Part shown: positions 1 to 6,324 of the stretch, piece by piece | Layout of the letters: the number at the start of each line of letters is the position of its first letter | Numbering within the stretch: position 1 is the stretch's first letter | DNA from: Scatosoma sp045652785 | GTDB taxonomy: Bacteria > Bacillota > Clostridia > Christensenellales > Borkfalkiaceae | Assembly (NCBI GenBank): GCA_045652785.1 | Contig: JAZOLF010000136.1 | Span: 1 to 10,594, forward strand | Direction of reading: 5' to 3' | DNA: 10,594 nucleotides | The notes under the pieces: model-generated | Seen by the model: the letters and a program-made list of their open reading frames with translations, nothing else | Databases searched by the model: none | What the model was told of the DNA's origin: nothing | Position numbers and translations under genes: made by a program

Positions 1-1427
1 AGAGGGCTATCCAAGCGCTGTTGGTTCATATCGTGTTGATATTGTCCGACACCGATCGATTTCGGATCAATTTTGATAAGTTCCGCAAGCGGATCTTGCA
101 AGCGGCGCGCAATAGAAACCGCACTACGCGTCGTCACGTCGAATTCGGGGAACTCTTCCGCCGCCAAAGGGCTTGCCGAATAGACGGATGCGCCTGCTTC
201 GTTGACGATTACATAGCCCACCGATCTACCCGTTTCCGCTTTGATTTCTTTCACCAAGCCAGCAATAAAGATTTCACTTTCCTTGCTTGCCGTACCGTTG
301 CCACAAGAGATAACTTCGACCTTGTGCTTTGCAATCATTTCTTTCAAAACACGCTTGGGCGCATCGACTTTTGCGCCAGGCAAAGTCACGTGAACGACGG
401 TGTTGTCAAGCACTTTCCCCGTTCCATCCACAACGCAAATCTTACAACCCGTTCTATAACCAGGGTCCCACCCCATCGTGATTTTATCTTTCACGGGCGG
501 TTGCATGAGCAAGGGTTTTAAATTGAGTTCAAACATCTTAATCGCTTGTTCGCTGGCATCTTCAAAGAGTTGCGCACGCACTTCGCGTTCTACGGAAGGC
601 GCAATCAAACGATCGAAACTATCTTCCGCAGCCGCTTTCACTATTGTGCTACTTTCCCCGCCATTTTTCAAGAATGCTGCCGCCGTGATACGCTTTGCAA
701 CGTCTGCATTGAGAAGAATGGATACTTTCAAAAATTCTTCTTTTTCGCCGCGGTTGAGTGCTAAAACACGGTGGCTTTTTACTTCGCTGACAGGTTCAGC
801 ATAGTCCGCATACATACCGTAGGTTTTCGCTTCGTCCGCTTCTTCCTTGCCTTTTGCATAAGAAGAAGTGATTTCCCCGTGCTTAAAGAAGAAGTTTCTT
901 AACTTCTTACGCGTGTTCGCATCGTCGGAGATCATTTCCGCAATAATATCTTGCGCACCTGCGATCGCCGCTTCGGCGTTAGGTACTTCGTCGGTGATAT
1001 ATTTTGCCGCTTCGGATTTCACGTCCAAAGCAGGATCTTGGGCAAAAATTTCATCCGCAAGGGGCTGTAAACCTTTTGCGATTGCCACCGATGCACGGGT
1101 CTTTCTCTTTTGCTTGAAAGGACGATAAACGTCTTCTACTTCCGTTAAAGTGGCCGCCGCCAACAACGCCGCGGAAATTTCAGCCGTCATTTTTCCTTGT
1201 TCGGTGATGGAAGAACGCACTTCTTCCTTTCTCTTTTCCAAGTTACGAAGGTAGGTAAGGCGATCAAACAGCGAACGCAATACTTGGTCGTCGCAACTGC
1301 CCGTCATCTCCTTACGATAACGCGCAATAAAGGGAATGGTATTCCCTTCGTCAATGAGCGATACGATATTCTTCGTATGCGTTTCGGTTAAATTGAATTC
1401 CTGTTGTATCGTTTGTAAAATATCCAT
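1..1427 (-). CDS. tex: Tex family RNA-binding transcription accessory protein, 3' end outside window
   Basis: The minus strand is open from the ATG at 1427 to the window edge: 475 residues with no stop. Tex is a cytoplasmic nucleic-acid-binding protein linked to transcription. The N-terminus has the family's signature (NTIPFIARYRKEMTG, about residues 29-43, then VEDVYRPFKQKRKT near 97-110). The YqgF/RNase H-like domain opens with MGWDPGYRTGCK (318-329) and includes NEAGASVYSAS. The visible part ends in SIGVGQYQHDMNQ, the start of the helix-hairpin-helix region. Family members have roughly 700-780 residues, so the rest of that region and the S1 RNA-binding domain lie beyond position 1. The start fits an AGGTG Shine-Dalgarno four bases upstream. 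The 79-base gap to the M16 gene allows a separate promoter, but I found no good one. Family identity is secure; the exact role in this organism is not known. Confidence 0.96.
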   Translation of the reverse strand, partial: MDILQTIQQEFNLTETHTKNIVSLIDEGNTIPFIARYRKEMTGSCDDQVLRSLFDRLTYLRNLEKRKEEVRSSITEQGKMTAEISAALLAAATLTEVEDVYRPFKQKRKTRASVAIAKGLQPLADEIFAQDPALDVKSEAAKYITDEVPNAEAAIAGAQDIIAEMISDDANTRKKLRNFFFKHGEITSSYAKGKEEADEAKTYGMYADYAEPVSEVKSHRVLALNRGEKEEFLKVSILLNADVAKRITAAAFLKNGGESSTIVKAAAEDSFDRLIAPSVEREVRAQLFEDASEQAIKMFELNLKPLLMQPPVKDKITMGWDPGYRTGCKICVVDGTGKVLDNTVVHVTLPGAKVDAPKRVLKEMIAKHKVEVISCGNGTASKESEIFIAGLVKEIKAETGRSVGYVIVNEAGASVYSASPLAAEEFPEFDVTTRSAVSIARRLQDPLAELIKIDPKSIGVGQYQHDMNQQRLDSP

Positions 1428-1506
1428 AGAACACCTATATATGTTTTATTTTTAGAGTTTTCAAACTCTTTTCTCTTTTGTGATGCTGTCCGTTTTTCGG
1501 CTTTTA

Positions 1507-2751
1507 TTACAAATCTAAAGGTTTGTCCGTATTGCCGACAAGCGCCGCCGCCTTTTTTCCGTTTGCGCCAGAAAAGGCAAACGCGATTGCATCTTCCACC
1601 TGCTTTTTCGATGCCGATTGCAACAAGTTAAAACGTGCGTCCACGTCGTAAAGACTGTTCTTGTAAAGCATTTCCTTACCAAAGGTAAGCATTTGCGTTG
1701 CGCTGCTTTCCATGCCAAATAAGATAGAAGACTTCATTTGTTCGCGAGCGCGTAAAAACTCTTCTTCCGTCACACCGCTTTTTAAGAACTCAGCAATAAC
1801 GGAATGAACTGCATCGTACGCAGCGTGTACCTTTGCAGGGTTTACGCCTGCATAGATACTAAGCGAGCCGCATTCGGCATAGCGAGAGCCGAACGAGTAA
1901 ACGGAGTACGCAAGCCCCATCTTTTCACGCACTTCTTGGAATAAGCGAGAACTCATACTGCCGCCCAAAATGTTGTTCATCAAGGAAAAAGGCACGTCGT
2001 TGTCTTCTGCAAGTGAAATGGCGGGATAAGAAATGGCAAAGTGCATTTGTTCGATCGGCTTGGTTTTCACCAAAGATACGCCCTGCTTTTCAATCGTGAG
2101 CGGACGATCTTCAAATACGCCTTTCGGCAAATCACCAAAATACGTTTCTACAAGTGCAATCGCCGTATCGTAATCAATGCCGCCAGCAAAGGAAATTACG
2201 ATATTTTCAGGGCAATATCTTGCGTTTTTGTAGCGTTTAATGTCGTCCACCGTAAAGCCTTTGACGTTTTCCGCAGGACCTAAAATATTTCTGCCATAGT
2301 TGCGGTTGCCATAGGTCGCAACCGAAAGCAAATCCAAACAAAGGTCTTCGGGGGTGTCTTCATTCATTGAAATTTCTTCACAAACAACCCCTTTTTCCCG
2401 TTCCATTTCATCTTCAGGATAGGTAGCGTGCAGGAATAAATCGGACAACAATTCAAACGCCGTCGCCGCGTGGTCGGTGGTCGCTTTCGTGTAATAGCAA
2501 GTCAAGTTCTTGCCCGTAAAAGCATTTACCTGCGCACCGATACGGTCAAACGCATCGGAAATTTCAAAGGAAGTGCGTTGCTGCGTACCCTTAAACTGCA
2601 TATGTTCAATGAAATGCGAGATGCCGTCTTCCGCATCCGTTTCCATCGCGGCGCCCGTTCCCACCAAAACGCCGATGGATACCGAGTACAAACCCGGCAT
2701 TTGACGAACGACAACACGCAATCCGTTAGGGTATCTTTTTTCTCTTATCAT
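1507..2751 (-). CDS. M16 family zinc metallopeptidase (pitrilysin/insulinase type, YmxG/MlpA-like)
   Basis: A 414-residue peptidase close in length to B. subtilis YmxG/MlpA. The inverted zinc motif HFIEH supplies His46, catalytic Glu49 and His50. The distal zinc ligand is Glu126 in VVCEEISMNED, exactly 76 residues after His50 as in the family pattern HxxEH-x76-E. The second M16 domain carries GGSMSSRLFQEVREK...GLAYSVYSF (about residues 260-290), the usual C-terminal signature. The active centre is therefore intact. No signal peptide is seen, so it is probably cytoplasmic. I start it at ATG 2751 rather than GTG 2760: a strong AAGGTGA Shine-Dalgarno sits five bases before the ATG, and the GTG lies inside it. 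The upstream deacetylase stop is one base away (TGA-T-ATG), implying translational coupling. The substrate is unknown; homologues have been proposed to process peptides or other proteins. Confidence 0.93.
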   Translation of the reverse strand: MIREKRYPNGLRVVVRQMPGLYSVSIGVLVGTGAAMETDAEDGISHFIEHMQFKGTQQRTSFEISDAFDRIGAQVNAFTGKNLTCYYTKATTDHAATAFELLSDLFLHATYPEDEMEREKGVVCEEISMNEDTPEDLCLDLLSVATYGNRNYGRNILGPAENVKGFTVDDIKRYKNARYCPENIVISFAGGIDYDTAIALVETYFGDLPKGVFEDRPLTIEKQGVSLVKTKPIEQMHFAISYPAISLAEDNDVPFSLMNNILGGSMSSRLFQEVREKMGLAYSVYSFGSRYAECGSLSIYAGVNPAKVHAAYDAVHSVIAEFLKSGVTEEEFLRAREQMKSSILFGMESSATQMLTFGKEMLYKNSLYDVDARFNLLQSASKKQVEDAIAFAFSGANGKKAAALVGNTDKPLDL

Positions 2752-2752
2752 A

Positions 2753-3466
2753 TCAATCACCTTTTCGTAGGTTTTCGCTGACCGTAATCACCGAAAGCCC
2801 ACGCCTTTTGTATTCTTTTAGTATGTCAGGCAAAGCCTGGGCTGTATGTTTCATAGGATGCATTAAAACGAGCGCCCCGCCGCTAACGTCTTTGGTGGCG
2901 CGGGTATAAACCAGCGATGGATCTTTATCACGCCAGTCAATTGTATCTTTCGTCCAAAGCACCGTTTGCATTTGCAATCTGCCCGCGACCGAAAGCGTGG
3001 TTATCGAGTAAGCGCCACTCGGAGGCGCAAACAGCGTCGGTTTTACCCCGACAGCCAACTCAATAAACTGATTGCAACGGACAATTTCTTCTCGGTTGTC
3101 CTTTTCGGAGAGTTTATCGTGCGATTTGTGAAAGTACCCGTGGTTGCCAAGTTCGTGCCCACGCGCTACAATTTCTTTCAAACACGCAACGTTATCATCC
3201 GCCCACGACCCACCGATAAAAAAAGTAGATTTCGCCGAATATTCGTCCAAAACGTCTAAAATTTGGTAAACTTCTTCCGTTCCCCAGTAAACGTTGAACA
3301 TCAATGATACGCCATTTTCAGAAAAGCCTTTTCGATACACGGAAGTTTCGGTTGAAACCGTTGTCGCCCGTTCGGGCGCAAAGCACACAAACGCCACCGA
3401 AAAGGATAGAAAAATCACCGCCAAATTGCCGGCCAAACGCATCCATAGTTTTTGCTTTTTTTCCAT
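2753..3466 (-). CDS. YlxY-like polysaccharide deacetylase family protein, degenerate catalytic motifs
   Basis: A 237-residue protein with an N-terminal membrane segment (about residues 11-30: a hydrophobic stretch after MEKKQKLWMR) and then a NodB deacetylase fold on the outer face. The family's TFDDG motif is FNVYWG here (57-62): the catalytic-base Asp is Asn58 and the first metal-binding Asp is Val59. His109 and His113 (HGYFH) survive. The Arg-containing RPPYG motif is FAPPSG (146-151). DTIDW (174-178) and the final LMH (201-203) are kept. A changed first motif followed by WG is typical of the sporulation-related PdaB and YlxY branches, and B. subtilis ylxY also lies just upstream of an M16 peptidase gene, as here. 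Deacetylase activity is doubtful; a structural or binding role is possible. The start has AAGGAG six bases upstream. Confidence 0.88.
   Translation of the reverse strand: MEKKQKLWMRLAGNLAVIFLSFSVAFVCFAPERATTVSTETSVYRKGFSENGVSLMFNVYWGTEEVYQILDVLDEYSAKSTFFIGGSWADDNVACLKEIVARGHELGNHGYFHKSHDKLSEKDNREEIVRCNQFIELAVGVKPTLFAPPSGAYSITTLSVAGRLQMQTVLWTKDTIDWRDKDPSLVYTRATKDVSGGALVLMHPMKHTAQALPDILKEYKRRGLSVITVSENLRKGD
2757..2763 (-). promoter_or_regulatory. Shine-Dalgarno that fixes the M16 peptidase start
   Basis: Read on the minus strand, AAGGTGA is followed by five bases and then ATG (2751-2749). The competing GTG at 2760-2758 is part of this same motif and has no binding site of its own. The site lies over the last codons of the deacetylase gene, so ribosomes finishing that gene would stop next to it. 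Confidence 0.7.
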
Positions 3467-3473
3467 AAACTAC

Positions 3474-3511
3474 TCCTTGAAAATCCTATAAAGTATTGTA
3501 TTTTTCAAGGA
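3474..3511 (-). repeat. 10-bp inverted repeat overlapping the ribosome binding site of the ylxY-like gene
   Basis: On the minus strand TCCTTGAAAA (3511-3502) is the exact reverse complement of TTTTCAAGGA (3483-3474), with 18 bases between. The right arm contains most of the AAGGAG Shine-Dalgarno (3478-3473) of the deacetylase gene. mRNA running through from mutS2 could fold and hide that site. No U-run follows the right arm, so it is not a normal intrinsic terminator for mutS2. The repeat is seen directly; regulation by it is inferred. Confidence 0.55.
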
Positions 3512-3523
3512 CAGTATTTATGA
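3495..3523 (-). promoter_or_regulatory. Candidate sigma-E-type sporulation promoter for the deacetylase/M16 pair
   Basis: On the minus strand TCATAAA (3523-3517), 14 bases, then AATACAAT (3502-3495) matches the remembered B. subtilis mother-cell sigma-E consensus (KHATAHT, N14, CATACAHT) at 6 of 7 and 7 of 8 positions with the expected spacing. Transcription would start near 3488, about 22 bases before the deacetylase ATG. The element lies directly after the mutS2 stop. It fits the sporulation association of YlxY relatives, but short AT-rich matches arise by chance and no sigma factor is visible in the window. Confidence 0.4.
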
Positions 3524-5935
3524 TTATTTTAACTTGACAATTGTCACGCCCGTTTCCCCTTCGCCGTAGCGACCTAAACGGAATTCCGCTACGTTTTTAC
3601 ACTTACGAAGGTATTCGTGTATCCCTGCACGCAATTTTCCTGTGCCCATCCCGTGCACAATTCGCACTTCTTCCAGGTTGGCAAGGATTGCCGCATCCAG
3701 GAACGCTTCAACTTCGGGAATGGCATCCAAAACCGTTTTGCCGATTACGTTGACTTCCAAAGACGGCATCGGGCGCGGCGTTAAGGATTTAGAAACCTGC
3801 ACGTTAGTATTTTGCGTGCGTTGCGCTTGGCGCTTCCATTTCGGCAGTTTTTCCGCCGATTTTTTCGGCACAGGGTCTATAAGCACCGACAATTCGGATA
3901 CCTTCAAGCGAAGGCGCATATTGCCGCAAAGCACTTCCGCTTCGTTCTTTTGCGCGCGAATGCTTTGTATCACGCCGCTATCGTTGATACGGGATACGTA
4001 AACAGTATCCCCGACCTTTAACTCATCCGCCTTTGCAGGAACGTATTGCGGGCGGGCAATCTCTTCTTTTTGCGTATCGTAGGCAAGATCGCCCAAACGA
4101 TTTTTCAAGGTACGCGCCGCAATCAAATCGCTTTCAGAAAGATGCTCCTTTGCAAAAATCTTTTCAATTTCAGCAAGCAATTCTTCTGCGTCTGCCGAGC
4201 GCTCGTTGATGATTCTGCGCGATTCCGCTTTTGCGGACGCAAACAGTTTATCACGCTCTTTTTGTAAGCGTTCTCGCTCGCTTTCTACCACTTGCAATTT
4301 TTCCTGCCATTCAGCTTTTACGCGTTCGGCATCGAGCAGCGCGCGTTCCGCTTGAATTCGGCTCTCTTCAGCGCTTCTAACAATATGTTCAAAGGCTTGC
4401 GCCCCTTCGGACAAACAGGACATCGCATCAGCAAGGATGCTCTCTTTTAAGCCCAAACGACGAGAAATCGCCAAAGCATTACTCGAGCCAGGCAAGCCGA
4501 TTTTCATCACGTATAAAGGCTGTAAAGTACCTGCATCGAACTCCATACAAGCATTTTCAATGCCATCCGTTGAAAAGGCATATTCCTTTAACGCCGAATA
4601 ATGGGTGGTGACAACGCCCGTACAACCCGTGCCGATCAAATGGCTAACAATCGCTTTTGCAAGCGCCTGCCCTTCGTCGGGATCCGTACCGCCGCCGAGT
4701 TCGTCCATCAAAACCAAACTATTCCCGTTTGCTCTCTCGGTGATTTCGATGACGTTCGTGATATGGGAAGAGAATGTGGACAAACTTTCTTCTATGCTTT
4801 GCGCGTCACCAACGTCGCAATACACTTCGTCGAAGACGGACACGGTGGCTTCGTTTGCAGGGATAAACAGCCCACACATCGCCATCATGCAAAAGAGCCC
4901 CACCATCTTCAAAGTGACCGTTTTACCGCCCGTATTCGGGCCGCTAATCAGCAAGAAACGATAGCCTTTGCCCAGCGAAAGTGACACGGGAACGACTTTT
5001 TTCGGGTCGATCAACGGATGCCGACCACGACTAATGGCAATCAAGCCTGTGTTGTTCACCGTAGGCAAAACGCTGTGCGTTTTATAGGCATATTCTGCCT
5101 TTGCATATAATGCATCCAACTCTTCCAAGAGCGCGATACCTACCTGCAACTCGTCCGCCATCATTCCCACGCGGCGAGAAAGTTCGGACAGGATGCGCTC
5201 CACTTCTTCCCGTTCGTCAATCATCAAAGAACGGAGTTCATTGTTCATTTCGAGAACCGCTTCGGGTTCGATAAAGAAGGTCGCACCCGTCGCCGAACGA
5301 TCGTGCACAAAACCTTTAATGTTGCGCTTGTATTCCGCTTTTACGGGCAATACGTAGCGGTTATTTCGCATCGTCACGATGCTGTCTTGCAAGTATTTTC
5401 CATCAGAGCCGCTCAAATATTCGGCAAGGCGCGCACGAATGCGCTCGTTGATTAAACGGATTTCACGGCGCAACGAATAGAGTTTATCGCTTGCATAATC
5501 GCTCACTTCGCTGTCGTTCAAAATCTTCGTGGTGATATCGTCTTCCAGCGCCGCATTAAAGTACAAGCGGTTGGCAATTTCTTTTACCAAAACGATTTCA
5601 TCATCGTTGACGGATACAATCGACGTATGCGCAATACGAATGGAACGGAGCAAATTTGCGACCGAAAGCAATTCCCCACAAGTAAGCGCAGACCCCTTTT
5701 TAGAGCGTTCCAACTCGTCCGAGAACGGCGGGAAGTATTCGATTTTCGATACCCCGTGTTCAAATAAGAGTTTTCTACATTCCGCCGTACAAGTGAGCAG
5801 TTTTTTGACTTCCACAAGCGCGGACGATGGTTGCATAGAAACCAGGCGTTTTCTGCCCCCGTCCAAAGTGCAATATTCGGATGCAAGCGCAAGGATTTTA
5901 TTCAATTCTGTCTTTTCGATCGCCGCTGCGTTCAT
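3524..5935 (-). CDS. mutS2: Endonuclease MutS2 / ribosome-associated quality-control ATPase (RqcU-like), with Smr domain
   Basis: An 803-residue protein of usual MutS2 length. MutS2 binds branched DNA and, in B. subtilis, splits collided ribosomes for quality control. Domains in order are an N-terminal core and clamp region, the ABC-type ATPase with Walker A GPNTGGKT (332-339) and Walker B LVLMDELGGGTDP (Asp411-Glu412), a long charged coiled-coil segment (about 515-610), a small KOW-like beta domain (about 635-685), and a C-terminal Smr domain (about 725-803). The Smr HGxGTG motif is intact (761-766), but the LDLRG motif reads VNVIG (728-732), changing the Asp and Arg. The ATG has a GGAG seven bases upstream and overlaps the stop of the U32 tail by one base (TAATG), which suggests translational coupling. 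In this region MutS2 is more likely an RNA/ribosome or DNA-structure factor than a mismatch repair protein. Confidence 0.96.
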   Translation of the reverse strand: MNAAAIEKTELNKILALASEYCTLDGGRKRLVSMQPSSALVEVKKLLTCTAECRKLLFEHGVSKIEYFPPFSDELERSKKGSALTCGELLSVANLLRSIRIAHTSIVSVNDDEIVLVKEIANRLYFNAALEDDITTKILNDSEVSDYASDKLYSLRREIRLINERIRARLAEYLSGSDGKYLQDSIVTMRNNRYVLPVKAEYKRNIKGFVHDRSATGATFFIEPEAVLEMNNELRSLMIDEREEVERILSELSRRVGMMADELQVGIALLEELDALYAKAEYAYKTHSVLPTVNNTGLIAISRGRHPLIDPKKVVPVSLSLGKGYRFLLISGPNTGGKTVTLKMVGLFCMMAMCGLFIPANEATVSVFDEVYCDVGDAQSIEESLSTFSSHITNVIEITERANGNSLVLMDELGGGTDPDEGQALAKAIVSHLIGTGCTGVVTTHYSALKEYAFSTDGIENACMEFDAGTLQPLYVMKIGLPGSSNALAISRRLGLKESILADAMSCLSEGAQAFEHIVRSAEESRIQAERALLDAERVKAEWQEKLQVVESERERLQKERDKLFASAKAESRRIINERSADAEELLAEIEKIFAKEHLSESDLIAARTLKNRLGDLAYDTQKEEIARPQYVPAKADELKVGDTVYVSRINDSGVIQSIRAQKNEAEVLCGNMRLRLKVSELSVLIDPVPKKSAEKLPKWKRQAQRTQNTNVQVSKSLTPRPMPSLEVNVIGKTVLDAIPEVEAFLDAAILANLEEVRIVHGMGTGKLRAGIHEYLRKCKNVAEFRLGRYGEGETGVTIVKLK

Positions 5936-6249
5936 TAGAATACTCCGTTTTTATTGTGTCCCGACGTGTATGCCTTATACACGCCCTTTTGCTTGCTCTC
6001 GTCATCCTTCGCCACAACCGCCATTGGAACGTTCATTTGCGTGGATGCGTCAATAAGTTGCCCTGCACCCTTAATCCCTTTGCCAATCAAAGATGCACAG
6101 TTAAATACTTCGAACTTGCATTCCCCTTTTCCGTCCAAATAACGGCGCACGGGGAAAACTCTGCTATTTTCATCCGTCAAAGCATTGACGGATTTTTTAT
6201 CACACTTTGCGCAAGGTTTTCCAAACGGACAATAGCAAAGATCCATCAA
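5935..6249 (-). pseudogene. Detached C-terminal part of the U32 protein, in frame after the nonsense codon
   Basis: This piece is in the same frame as the U32 gene upstream; codons 6321-6250 between the TAA and this segment are also open. Together they encode 128 residues that look like a normal U32 C-terminus: ELSERE right after the stop, then LCYCPFGKPCAKC with four cysteines, VFPVRRY, FEVFNC, and a final TSGHNKNGVF like the usual closing motif. It could be translated alone from TTG 6249 or ATG 6246 (104 or 103 residues), with a poor GGGGGA about ten bases before. Without the barrel and first cysteine group such a product is unlikely to work alone. The intact sequence suggests the break is recent, suppressed, or an error. 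Its TAA stop overlaps the mutS2 ATG by one base. Confidence 0.75.
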
Positions 6250-6321
6250 TTTAATATCCCCCGACGAAAGCGCACACGCCTTTTCGGAGATGAGCCCTGC
6301 CGTTTCTCTTTCGGAAAGTTC

Positions 6322-6324
6322 TTA
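6322..6324 (-). other. In-frame TAA interrupting the U32 gene (codon 605)
   Basis: Minus-strand context TCC-TAA-GAA. The reading frame continues with family-like sequence for another 128 codons. Many U32 proteins have a sense residue between LS and ELS at this point, so one base change from a codon such as AAA, CAA or GAA would explain it. TAA also ends mutS2, the M16 gene and uvrC here, so it is an ordinary stop in this genome. Confidence 0.85.

Noticed and set aside
21..521. Plus-strand open frames, for example 21-521 and 5881-6540
   Set aside because: They lie opposite conserved minus-strand genes, resemble no family I know, and are expected by-products of the codon use of those genes.
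889..908. AAGAAGTT-TCTT-AACTTCTT inverted repeat in tex
   Set aside because: It falls in Lys- and Phe-rich codons whose bases are naturally complementary.
1436..1464. TTGAAA, 17 bases, TATATA on the minus strand as a promoter for tex
   Set aside because: Transcription would start within a few bases of the ATG and exclude the AGGTG Shine-Dalgarno; the region is simply AT-rich.
1454..1469. AGAGTT-TTCA-AACTCT hairpin between the M16 gene and tex as a terminator
   Set aside because: The stem has only 6 AT-rich pairs. The T-run lies on the plus-strand side, where no gene is transcribed; on the minus strand A residues follow it.
6322..6324. TAA read as a sense codon throughout the genome, or as selenocysteine
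   Set aside because: TAA ends mutS2, the M16 gene and uvrC in the expected places, and selenocysteine uses TGA.
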